This document shows, in pieces, positions 12,417-27,650 of a stretch of 64,000 nucleotides of DNA (the first letter of the stretch is position 1; the number at the start of each line of letters is the position of its first letter). This stretch comes from Toxoplasma gondii ME49. Its lineage: Eukaryota > Apicomplexa > Conoidasida > Eucoccidiorida > Sarcocystidae. A model generated the notes under the pieces. It was not told the origin of the DNA, ran no database searches, and was given only the letters and a program-made list of their open reading frames with translations. Where the stretch lies: NCBI RefSeq assembly GCF_000006565.2, contig NC_031478.1, positions 4,860,212 through 4,924,211 of the forward strand, read 5' to 3'. The translations under genes were made by a program, and so were the position numbers.

Positions 12417-12852
12417 GCGTTTGTGGATGTCATGTAGAGATGCGTGTATATTTTAGCCTTCTATGGGAGTCCGAGATCAAATGAAATCTCCGTAACACAA
12501 GCAGACTGAAGTGCAGACATAGACCTGTGTGGCACCAGACACGGACACATAAATATAAATATATTTTTATATATATAATTATGTGATCGCGCGTGGGGTT
12601 TCCTTTACGAGGCGTCGAGGGCGATTTGTGGCTTGCGCCTTGTAGAACTGTCGAATGAGGACCTGCGTGCGGTACCGAGACGAGAAGGGGAGGAGCAACG
12701 AAGAGTGGCGAGAGTGTGCAGTTCCCGTTCCTCTGGTCTGTCCGCTCTCACGAGTCACAAGCTTCAAGGTCCGACTGGACTCTCTGTTCTCCATATCCGC
12801 AACCATGCAAAATGAGGACCTGATAGAGACGGACAACTCGGGCAGGAGCTGA
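11854..12852 (+). CDS. Sm-fold protein, LSMD1/NAA38-like (putative NatC auxiliary subunit)
   Basis: Two exons, 11854-12102 and 12646-12852, join in phase 0 (CAG|gtacag donor, ttgcgccttgtag acceptor) to give 151 residues. The start is the first ATG of the frame (gcgaaATGC). Residues about 58-83 read as Sm motif 1 (strands around VKITLNDSREL, a GSLLALD turn, then GNILLQ). Exon 2 supplies the partner strands, including VPVPLVCPLSRVTSFKV, before an acidic tail. The first 55 residues form an N-terminal extension. The single Sm fold with a helical N-terminal extension resembles LSMD1/NAA38, an auxiliary subunit of the NatC N-terminal acetyltransferase. That assignment is inference; a divergent LSm RNA-binding protein is the alternative. 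The gene is divergent from the HSA/SANT gene. The 543-bp intron carries a (TA)n block. Confidence 0.82.
12370..12416. repeat. (TA)n microsatellite in the Sm-fold gene intron
   Basis: An almost uninterrupted TA run of about 42 bases followed by a short gtatat end. Confidence 0.92.
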
Positions 12853-13927
12853 CGACGCAACGCACCCGAATATAAGCCGGGGAGTGGGACCTGGTGAAGG
12901 TCCGCGGCGGACCCGGAGAGACTGAGAAGAAGCCGAGAGGAGAGAGAAGCGTGTGTCGTTTGTTTGCTGTAGGCTAGGGAAGTGCGACTGAGTCCTCCAG
13001 TGATGAGCCTTGTTTCGACACACAACCTAGCGTTTCTCGAAAAGTTTTCTTGATTCTTCAGGAGAGCTCCGCTGGAAAGACAGGCAATTTCTCTCTTTCG
13101 TGGCGTCTTTGTGCCCTTTTTTAAAGCATGCGCGCACTGCACTAAAAGGAACAACAGAATGTATATGTTTCCATCGGTTAAAACCCCTTTTAAACTTTTT
13201 TTCGTCTGACACGGAATGGACAAACCTATTCGTAGATTCTTCCGATAAATTCGTCTGCGTCGTTTCCCTTTGTGCCTTTCTACACCGATTGTGAAGCAGA
13301 CGCATCGGAGGGCCGGTCGCCTTTCGGAGTCGCATGATTTTCTTTCTCGGTCCTCTTGCGGCACAGTGCGGAAAAAGACGCACAACAGAAATTCCCCTTG
13401 CAACGGAGCCTTCTCAGATCGCCTTTTCTTCTCGACCAGAGAACTCCTCGCTGATTCTTGCTTTAGAGAAAACGCACACAATACATACTCTATTGTTGCA
13501 CATTTCCATTTTGTACCATCTCTTGTGGAGCAATATTGGCAACTATATGTGAACGTGTCTTCTGTAGTAAAGACATGTTCGGAGAGCAGCCGCTCGTGGC
13601 CTCCAGCACGCCCGTGAACTACCACACAGATTTCCACGCGGCAAAAATAGAATCCAAATGGCAAGAAAAGGCAGCGGAAACCCAGTTCTCTCTTTCGAGT
13701 CTCTCTTTGTTAGGCGCAAGAAAAAACGGCTGTCACTCACATTCAAGACGGAAACGCCCACAGGCACAAACGCAGCCTTCTATGTTGAATTACACCAGTG
13801 AAAGCGTACACAAAGACGGGCACCCTCCATGCTAATATATATACATATATATATATATATATTTAGACGCGTACAAAGGGACGCAGAGACACTCTGCACA
13901 GATGTGTTCATATAGAATTATAAGTAA

Positions 13928-13958
<31 letters not shown>

Positions 13959-16825
13959 GGGATATGTGTGCGTGTGTGTGGAGCTGTTGGGTTGACTGCT
14001 GGGACGTTTTATGCGTCTATGCGCGTGTGCGCGCGCGTTTCTACGTCAAATTCCTTAGAGACAGAAGGCGAGAAAAAGGCGAAAGAGCATGTGCCTCCGC
14101 TGCGTTCTGCCACTTTGTAGCTACGGTGTACAGTGCAAAGGGAAAAGTCGAGTTGCCGCTGGTCCTCATGTGCTTGCGACGAATGGAAATGTCTACCGCA
14201 CCTGATTGGACTTGTATTCTTGCGCTTAAAACACATCGACGGGGCAGAAGTCCTCACAAGTCATAAGGATTTGCTTGCGGGACTGCTTCGTTTCTTTGTT
14301 GACTCATGAAGAGCAGTGATAAGACTCGTCAGGCGACGCCTCATCGCGCACAAATGAGCAAGAGAGAAGTTCGAGGGTCGCGCCGAAAAGTGTGAGGAAT
14401 TACGGCATTGCCTGGATAGCAGAGAAGACCTGGTATACGACATGCTTTCTCTCGCAGTGAATACGAGTGATAACAGTGATCCATAGACTACGCTTCAACC
14501 CCAACCGACACGGAACAAACGCTTATATCGCAAGACACTTGAAATTTAACACTTTCAGGCGTCTTGTTGTTGAAACCTGCCTCTCTGAACGTCCATATGC
14601 ACAGCCAGAAACCGCTGCCGAGCGCAGAACGTTGACACGACGGACAGGCTCGACAGCGACAGAGCACCTCCTCAGTGTGCCTTCCGGGAGCTCCATCCCT
14701 AGCAGTCTCCCACAGTTTCATTGGAAACACAGGAACACAACACACCGGGACGTCTCTCCGGATATAAAGTACAGCTGTAGCAACCCTGCAGGCAGAGACA
14801 CTCACTCAAAGCTGCCTGTTGCCGTCATTTGTTTATGACGGATGCTGGGCGTCTCCCATACCGCCCTGGAGGCATCATCTGGCAAGCCGCGATTGGGTTG
14901 AGGCACCCCAGTTTGAGGAGAGGATCCTGTTTCTGTCAGAGAGAATAGAGGCGCGTCTCTCGGTTTCCTCCCTACCCACAAGCCTTCGCACTTTATCACG
15001 GCTAGCAACGCAACCAGGCGACAGCGAACGGCCATCGGAGTGCAGGGGACACGGTGACGAGGAAACCTGTTTTCTTGACAAGGTTCAGGAAGTAGTTTCC
15101 TTGAGCTGAATGACTTGGAAAAGACTGGAAGCACCGGAAAAGACGAACCCAGTGTAACCATCAAGCGCCTTACAGCTCAATCTTCTAGATCCTTGCTCCT
15201 CTGGGGTTTCAAGCTCATGACCGACAGTTGCCGTTGAGCCCCTGCAACGTCTCGCGCAGGCAGCACTTATCCAAGCGAAAAACAACGCACAGCAGAGAGA
15301 CTGTTAGGGAAGCAGAAAAGGCGAGAGAAACGTTTGAAGTGCCAGTGCAGACAAGCTAACGTGCTACTCCTTTCATGGACACCGAACAGCGTCCCCATGT
15401 TGCCGTTCAACACGGTCCAGTTTTTCCGGAGCACACAGAAACGCGTCATGTGCGGCGAATATACATAGAGAGCATGCAGCCTGGAGCGGTACCCTTTTTT
15501 TTCTGGGAGTGGCGCTCTGTTGTCTCGATTTGACTTCACAGAGCACACGCATCAAGGTCATTGCAGGCGACGGTGCAAGGTGAAGCAAAAGCACGGTTCA
15601 TTTTCTACGAATAGTGTTGTGAAGATATTCAGATTCAAGTGGGTTTACTCAATTTGTGTACCGCAAAAAACCGTTCGGGCTGTTCCCCGGTATCGCGCTC
15701 TCCGTCACTGGAAAATACAATCACGAGATGGCCTTCAGGCAGCCAGTGCTGCACTGCGCTCGATTTCAATTCCACAGGTCTGGGTCGCAAATGCTTTCTG
15801 TAGACAGAGTCTGCTTAAATGCGGTCGTTACTTGCGAGCATCTCCTCTGCTCTTCAACACCACAGATCTCTGGATCACGGCGCAGTGCATTTGAGATTTC
15901 CTCTGGATGCGGTTGAATTCAAGCTTGCTAAGAACCAACGGAAAGTGTGGAGTAGCGACAGCACCCATTCTCTTCAGCGGTGAATCTTGTGTGCCCACGG
16001 ACGCGTCATTTCCAGCAGTTGTGTGATGCGAACACGCGAAACAGACACTGCCTTAACATGTGCAGACCGAAAGATCTGAACAGATGCGTATATCTTAACC
16101 ACGCATCTGGTTCCTATCTTCTCCCTTCTAGCGCTTCGTTCTTTCGCTGATCTGTCTGGTTTTCTCCTGGTCGGCGAACGCACTCTTTTCTCTGGTGTGC
16201 CGCAGACTGCCGCGCGTGGAGGGTCGCATGCGCTTCTCTGTACAACTTCTGACGCGCTTTTTCATCTTTCTCCTCGAGTCTCTGCGACTTGAAAGCAACA
16301 AATTGAAGCCCCATGCCCTTTGTTTCCACAGATAAGTGGAGAAAACGTCGAATCGCAAGGACGAGAACCGTGACGATACGCCTGTCTGTGTCCCGAAGAA
16401 AATGTGCGGACAAGTTTCACAAATAGGTAAATAAACTGTGGATACACGTCTGCATGTATCTCTACAAATGCGTGACGCCTGAGAATAAAAAAGTGTAATG
16501 AGAACCGTAAAGCTGATCCGAAGGAAAAAATCGAAGAAAAGACCCAAATGCTCTCTCTGCATGCATGTAGCTGTTTTTTCCTCTGGCGCCATTCAGAAGG
16601 AACGCCGAACTCGCCGACAGCGAGAGAAAAAATGAACCTCTTTCCAATGCAAATCCGTTTTATCGTGAGCGCAGATCGCCACAAAAACGAAGAAAGGAGA
16701 CCCAATCAAAGACACACCCATCCTCTGTAATTGTGAAAACAGCTGGGTTCTTTCTGGGCATGTCTTCCTAGCTTCCGACCTAAGAAGAAAACGCTTTGCA
16801 TTCAGAAAAACGTGTTTTCCCCTCC
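12853..16825. other. Tail-to-tail interval between Sm-fold gene and E2 gene
   Basis: No gene could be supported in this 4.0 kb. It holds (TA)n microsatellites at about 13834-13862 and 13931-13957 and otherwise unremarkable, lower-GC sequence with frequent stops, consistent with the 3' UTRs of the two flanking convergent genes. A 59-codon Lys/Glu/Arg-rich open stretch on the minus strand ending at 16114 is the only part that looks vaguely coding and is treated separately as a weak observation. Confidence 0.5.
13834..13957. repeat. Paired (TA)n microsatellites
   Basis: Two TA arrays (about 13834-13862 and 13931-13957) flank 68 bases of unique sequence downstream of the Sm-fold gene. Confidence 0.88.
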
Positions 16826-20184
<3,359 letters not shown>

Positions 20185-23100
20185 GGCAAGAAAAGGAAGT
20201 GACGCGGGTCCGGAGAAGGAAGCGCTTTAGCAAGCAAGTGCACGCAGCTGCAGAGCCTCAGGGGAAAACCGGAAAGAAGAAGCTCCAGAGATGCACAAGA
20301 GAAGAGAGAGGAGTCGGGAAGGCGCGGGAAGACGCAGAGCCACTTGCAGAGTGGGGACCCTCAACGCCGGGGTGTACGTACAGTCAGTGACGGCTTGGGG
20401 AGGTGAGGTTGGAGCGTCGGAAGAAGCGTCCGCGGGCGAGAGGGGAGATTACATGATTTTTCACGAAGACTCAGAAGGGGACGGATGGAGAGAAAATCGG
20501 TGACTGGCGCAGAGAAGCAATGACGAGTTGATGAGGCCGAGACGAAGTTTCGACACGCGCCTTGAGAGACGGACTTGAAAAAGACCTTGGAGAAGACTAT
20601 CGGGAGAGTCTCCCCACTGCGGCGAAGCGAGTGGAGTGACAGACTGCCGAGCAGAAATGGAGAAGAAATCTGCGGCACACCGCGGCGAACAGGCAGCCTC
20701 TTGGAATTGAGAAGACGCGGGAAGAGAGACGGGATTCGCGACCCAGAAGAAAACAGCTTGTTACCTGAAGACCCGAAGAGACAAGAGAGGAAAGAAAAGC
20801 ACTTCGACCTGCCGCGCGAGACAACGCGAAAAAGAAACTCACCAGACAGCCGTGACGCAGACCCTCGTGAGGAAGAGAAAAAACTTATGCGCCTGCGGGA
20901 CTCAAGACGAACGAAGAAACCAGAGAGAGAATTCAGCCCAGAGAAGACCGCGAGAAAGAACGAAGAAGACACACAGGCAAGAGACAAAAAAAAGCAAGAC
21001 GCGGGAGAAGAGAGAAAACCTCCGACGAACTCGGGTGTCAGTGTTGGCCGAAATGCAGCGAGAAAAGGGTCCTCCAGGGAGGACGCGCTTGGCAGAAGAG
21101 CTGAGAAAACGGAGAAACCGAGAAGAAAGAGAACGAGACGAAAGAAAACGAGAAGAAAGAAATCGAAAAAGAGGGCAAGAGATTGGCCACGCCGCCAGAG
21201 TCACGTGGAGCGCAGCGCATATAAGTGTGAGAAGTGAGAAGGAAGAGAAACCGAATGGACGCGGGAGACGCACCCGAGGATGTGCGACAAAGAAAAAAGA
21301 AAGAGAAAAAAGAAAAGGACGAACAGAGGGGGAGGAAACGACGCAGAACACGCGCGTCGAATTCAGCCCTCGACAAGAGACACCGGTCAGGAAGAGGTCG
21401 GAACAGCAAATTACCGGGTGGAATTCGGGAGCAGAATTACGTCCTTGAGGCTCCGAACGCCGTCAATGAGAAGAACCAAGTGTGGAAAACCGCAGACAGC
21501 AATCAACTGCAGATACGCGCGTGATCGCAGCTTTCCTCTCCCGAAAATCCACGCAAATTAACAGAAATCGACACTGACGAGCACCTGCGTGGCCGCGGCC
21601 TGGTTCTCAGCTACTACGAAATCAACAGCGTTCGAGTTTTCGCGCAAGTGGAAAAAGGAGCAAATCCTTTCCAAGCATCCAGAGGCAGCCTCGAGTCAAG
21701 CGAAAAGTCGCTGGCAGTTTCTCGCTCGCTGTTTCTGCAGAATCTGCGAATTTCTCTGCAGCGCAGGCTGAGAAGTCCTGTGCTTGCCGGCGGAACTCCG
21801 AAAGCGCCTTTGGCGAGTCTCCCTTGCACAGCCGGCCCCCAAGGACTCGGTCGCGAACCAGAGGTTTCCTCGTGCAGACAGTGAGAACAACCCAGGTTTC
21901 TTGTCCACCAAAAGGGTCAAAGCTCCGGCACCGGGCGAAACAGGTCGAAGCCCGCGAAGCGCCTTTCTCGGATATATGTACACCTGACCCGCCGTCCAGT
22001 TTCGCGCTTCTTCCCGCGTGGGGAGACTCCACCTTTTCCAGTCTTCTCCTCGACCGCCTGACGCGCCAGCGTGAAGAAGTACAGTTTTCTCTGTCGTGAC
22101 CGTGATGCAGCCTGCAGTGCCAGCCGCTGCTTCCAGACACTTTGACCTCACCGAAATTCCTCTGCTGCTCAACACCGTGGAAGTCCATGAAGTCTACATC
22201 CCTCTCTGCACCTTCTTTGTCCTTTCTTCCGACAAAACGACTTCCTCAGCACACTGGACAGTTCGCTACGGCAAACCCACGACCAATCACTGGTGGCAGC
22301 CTGCTGCTTTCACACATGCCCGAAAGTGGAGCGAGTCGTCGACTCCTCAAGAGCGGTGGATTCTGCGTATCCGGGCACTTTCCTGCAGCGGAAGGCCGGA
22401 AAACTTCGAAGAAACAGAGGACAGCGATGCGTTCGTTACACCGCAAATGCTCCTTCGCACCCACCTTAGAGAAACGCTCTTATAAGAAGTGTTCACTGCA
22501 AGTTACTGCCAAAGCTGCACGTTGTAGGTGGAAGAAAGACACCCGAGAGAAACGGTGACCAACGCCAGCCGCATCGCATCAATGCAGACAGCTCGTACGC
22601 GACTAGGGACACTCAACAGCGGCTGTGGCCTAGACACCTTCTACATCGGTTCCTACGTAGGTCTCGTATCAGCAACGGGTGCAGGGGGACCCTCAGGCGC
22701 CGTGATCACGAGACCGTCGTGCTAGGCCGGTAACATCTTTCCAAAGTGATCTGCACTTCTGACGGGCGTAGAACGACGGGCCGCCTAGCATACCTGACCG
22801 TTTTAACACTCGATGTGCTCTGCCTGCGACAGCTCCGTGTCCGCAGTGTCGCTTCTGTCAGAAATCGCATTTCCTCTGAACCTAAATGAGCGCCTAAAAT
22901 GTGTTCTTCGACTCGAGTCACCCAGTTAGGAACCGCGGGGCGCTGGGCGAGAAACCCGCCGGCGTCCGTTGACGAGCCACAATTGACGCCACTAAAAGTG
23001 CTAAGCGCTGCGTTCTGGACAGTGTGTCTCTGTGTGCGGCGTGTTTCTGTTGGTGGAAATGCTGTCGCATTCGGGACTCCGGCAGCTCTGCGCATCTCTC

Positions 23101-23949
23101 AACAGCAGAGGCGAAGAGAGGTTGCGGCAGCAGCGTCTACGAACACTCACCACGTTTCAAGACGACGGCGACTGCGCCTCACGACCCCAGATGCAACGTG
23201 GAAAGTGGACCTTGCGAATGCCGTCGAAACCAGACGGCCAACGTCGAAAAAGCGGCGGCATGGGTGTCGCTGTGACCGTCCAGTGCACAGAATCGCTTCG
23301 GGGGACTTGGCTGTATCGATGAAAAGCTGTGGTGTCGCGTGGAGAGTGCGCGCGCCAGCGAGTCGGGTCGGTTGCGATCGATCTTTGCGTGGCGAGCACG
23401 CTGTCGTGTTGGGTGCGAGTGCGACTGAAAAACGGGCTTGATTGCTCCGAAAATCCACGATTTGTTTCCTCGGTGAGCGTCCACAGTCCCGTGCACCTGT
23501 CGAGAAGAAACTCAGGCGTATCCGGACCGTTTTTGCGAGAAAACGGCGAAAATCCTCGAGCTCTCTCGGCGCCGACAGAATCCCCAGAGCGCGCGAACCA
23601 GAAAGTCGCGAGAGCGCGCGCGCGCGGGCTGTATGTACACCCGAGGGCTGTTTGGGCAGCTCTGTCGCAGAGCCAGTTTTCTCGAATTTTCGTCCTTCTT
23701 GTTTTTGGAGTTTCCCCAAATTTTTCCTTACTTGTTCCCACACTCACGTCGTCTTTTCATCGGAGATCTCTTCCGCGTCTCCTTCGACCTGATTCCTCCG
23801 TCCACGCCGTCGAAGGCGCGCGCGGTGCTGCAGTTTCAGGGCGGCTGGCCAGCTCTTCTCGGCCGCTTCGACGACCCTCTCCGGGGAAAAAAGAAGTTTT
23901 CTCTCCTTCGTTGTACCTCTTTCCTCGTGTTATCTCTCTCTGAAGCAAA
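20185..23949. promoter_or_regulatory. Shared 5' region between the E2 gene (-) and MyoA (+)
   Basis: This 3.8 kb has no supported coding exon. From 20,185 to about 21,400 the plus strand is strongly purine-rich (AGAGAAAGA-like runs), so the minus strand reads as the pyrimidine-rich leader of the E2 gene. The last 250 bases before 23,950 are pyrimidine-rich on the plus strand, as expected for the MyoA leader. The MyoA start context gcAAAATGG matches the Toxoplasma translation-start consensus. Between roughly 21,550 and 22,490 open frames of 90-190 codons occur on both strands without recognisable domains or convincing splice signals. They could be chance or a non-coding transcript. Confidence 0.5.
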
Positions 23950-26900
23950 ATGGCGAGCAAGACCACGTCTGAGGAGCTGAAAACGGCCACGGCGCTGAAG
24001 AAGAGGTCGTCCGATGTCCACGCGGTCGACCACTCCGGCAATGTGTACAAAGTGCGTCTTTCTCGCTTTCCTGAAAGTCGTTTATTTTGTTCCACAGTGG
24101 ATGTCGCGAAAACCGCTGGAAAACCACTCTGTGCCTCTGCCCAGGTGCAGCCTTGGCGTTTCCCACGCGCACCGCGGCGACGCGTTAACAGGTCGCAGAG
24201 GACGCGCCGCTTTGAGCTGTGTAAAACGCGTTCCTGCATCGTTTTTTCGAGGAAACCGGAGAGCTCTAACGTTGCAGAGGGGATAAATATTTCGGGTGGA
24301 CGCGCTTCCGCGTTTCGTTGCCGTCGGAAGGCGTGTGTGCCGTGGACTCCCGAGCAGCCCTTGTGTCTGGGGTCTGGGCTGCGTGACTCTGCGAAGACTC
24401 AAGTTTGAGAAATAGCGCATTTTCTCCAGTTCCCCAGCCGCAGCATAGGGTCGCACTCGCTGTGGGTTCAATATTTCGAGGTCTCGGTGTCGTCTCTGTT
24501 GTTCACGGATTGTGTGCGCTCGTCGTTTCTTCACCACCTTGAACTGTGTGTCGCCCCTCGGCCCGAGAAGCACATCCCTCTCTCTCTGTCTCTGTTTCGG
24601 TTTTTGCCCGCTTTTCGAATCGTTCACCCCGACTGTGCACCATTTTTTCTCTTGCCGAAAAAGGCCGTCGTGCTTCTCCCGGCCGCAGTGCGCTTGTGGT
24701 TCCGAGGTCGTTTCCTGGCTTCCGACCCCGGTGTCGCCCGCGAGTCACCACGCTGTCTCTCGTGCTTTTGTGTATTTGCATAGGGATTTCAAATCTGGAC
24801 GGACCTGGCGCCGTCGGTGAAGGAGGAGCCGGACCTGATGTTTGCCAAGTGCATCGTGCAGGCGGGGACAGACAAGGGGAACTTGACCTGCGTCCAGATC
24901 GATCCACCGGGCTTCGACGAACCGTTCGAAGTACCGCAGGCGAATGCGTGGAATGTGAACAGCCTGATCGACCCCATGACGTACGGAGACATCGGCATGT
25001 TGCCTCACACGAACATTCCTTGCGTCCTCGACTTCCTCAAGGTGCGCTTCATGAAGAATCAAATCTACACGACTGCGGACCCGCTCGTCGTTGCCATCAA
25101 TCCCTTCCGCGACCTCGGGAACACCACGCTCGACTGGATTGTTCGATACAGAGACACTTTCGACCTCTCCAAACTCGCGCCCCATGTTTTCTACACCGCC
25201 CGACGCGCGCTCGACAACCTCCACGCCGTCAACAAGTCGCAAACGATCATCGTGTCCGGTGAGAACTCGGGTTCTCCGTAAAAAAGTGACGTGTGTCGAA
25301 GTTCCACCTGTTCAATCCGATCTCGTCAGATTCAAGTGTGTCAGTTGGATGCTTGAATGCTTGAACGTGTGTATATGTGGCTGTATGGTGTGTATGGATT
25401 TCTATTGCCGCATGCTTCTCGGTTTCCGTCGATGGGCGTCGACATGAGTTTCTCTGTCTCTCTCTTTCTCTCTGTATGCATGCATGTCCCTGTCGGTTTC
25501 TCCGTGTTTCCATGTGTGTGTGTGTGTGTTTGTAAGTCGAAGAAGTTCCGATTTATGCATCTGCACGTGGACTTTTTTATGTGGTAGTTTCCATCCGCAT
25601 TTACGGAGCTCTATTTACATCTCTACATTTACATGCCCATATCTATATCTATATATATATATATATATATATGTTCATACGCATATGTATATTTATGTAT
25701 TTACATATGCATTTGCATATGCATATGTATAAATGGGTATGTATGTATATTTACGTTTGAGTCTGTGGATATATTTGGATGCGTAGCCACAGCGTTCTTT
25801 GGACAGTGCGTAAACGGTGCTTGTTCGTTTCCAGGTGAGTCTGGCGCGGGCAAGACAGAGGCGACGAAGCAGATTATGAGGTATTTTGCGGCGGCGAAGA
25901 CGGGGTCGATGGATTTGCGGATTCAGAACGCGATCATGGCGGCGAATCCAGTGCTTGAGGCATTTGGAAATGCGAAGACGATTCGCAACAACAACTCGTC
26001 GCGTTTCGGACGCTTCATGCAGCTGGATGTGGGTCGCGAAGGAGGCATCAAGTTTGGCTCCGTCGTCGCCTTTCTCCTGGAAAAGTCGCGTGTTCTCACG
26101 CAGGACGAACAGGAGCGGTCGTACCACATCTTCTACCAAATGTGCAAGGGGGCGGACGCGGCGATGAAGGAGCGCTTCCATATCCTGCCGCTCTCGGAGT
26201 ACAAGTACATCAATCCGTTGTGCCTGGACGCGCCAGGGATCGACGACGTCGCGGAGTTCCACGAAGTCTGCGAGTCGTTCCGGTCGATGAATCTGACGGA
26301 GGACGAAGTCGCGAGCGTGTGGAGCATCGTGAGTGGAGTGCTGCTGCTCGGCAACGTCGAGGTGACAGCGACGAAGGATGGGGGGATCGACGACGCCGCG
26401 GCGATCGAGGGGAAGAACTTGGAGGTTTTCAAAAAGGCCTGCGGGCTGCTCTTCCTCGACGCGGAGCGCATTCGCGAAGAGCTGACGGGGAAGGTTTCGT
26501 ATGCGGGGAATCAGGAGATCCGCGGCCGGTGGAAGCAGGAAGACGGAGACATGCTCAAGTCGTCGCTCGCGAAGGCGATGTACGACAAGTTGTTCATGTG
26601 GATCATTGCCGTGTTGAACCGCAGCATCAAGCCTCCGGGCGGCTTCAAGATCTTCATGGGCATGCTCGACATCTTCGGCTTCGAAGTCTTCAAGAACAAC
26701 TCGCTGGAGCAGTTCTTCATCAACATCACGAACGAAATGCTGCAGAAGAACTTCGTCGACATCGTCTTCGACCGCGAGAGCAAGCTGTATCGTGACGAGG
26801 GTGTCTCCTCCAAGGAGTTGATTTTCACCTCGAACGCAGAAGTGATCAAGATCTTGACGGCGAAGAACAACTCGGTGCTCGCTGCGCTCGAGGACCAGTG

Positions 26901-27617
26901 CCTCGCCCCTGGAGGCAGCGACGAAAAGTTCCTCTCGACCTGCAAGAACGCGCTGAAAGGAACCACCAAGTTCAAGCCTGCGAAGGTCTCTCCGAACATC
27001 AATTTCCTCATCTCGCACACTGTCGGCGACATCCAGTACAACGCCGAAGGCTTCCTCTTCAAAAACAAAGATGTCCTGCGAGCAGAAATCATGGAAATCG
27101 TGCAGCAAAGCAAGAACCCCGTCGTCGCGCAACTCTTCGCTGGCATCGTCATGGAGAAGGGGAAGATGGCCAAGGGACAACTGATTGGGTCGCAGTTCCT
27201 CTCGCAGCTGCAGAGCCTCATGGAACTTATCAACGTACGCCGACGCGCAGCGGAGAGAGCTCGCGAACACCCCAGTGTCGAAAAAAGATCGACCGCCCTC
27301 ACGCCTCGGACATGAGGATCAGCGAGCCTGCATGCTCACCGCCTCTCCACGCGAGTCTCCTCCCACCCTGACGAATCCACATGCTTCCTCGGACGAACTT
27401 GCTCATCCCTCAGACACTCTCGAGCCTCTCTTGATTCAGTCGACAGTCAACTTCTGTGTACAACACACACATGTGGAAATACCCGACTCGTGAAACACTT
27501 TCATCTCATATATACATTTACACATACATATACATATACATATATATATATATATATATATACATGTTCATATATATATATATATATATATATGAATACA
27601 TGTATGTATCGGATTAG

Positions 27618-27650
<33 letters not shown>

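Noticed and set aside
12579..13664. A 361-codon open frame on the minus strand
   Set aside because: It runs antisense across exon 2 of the Sm-fold gene and its 3' flank, with no motif or splice support.
20361..21524. Arg/Lys/Glu-rich plus-strand frames up to 220 codons
   Set aside because: Composition artefact of the purine-rich complement of the E2 gene's leader.
25693..27270. A 525-codon open frame antisense to MyoA exon 3
   Set aside because: A shadow of the biased codon usage of the real exon. The sense frame is unmistakable myosin.
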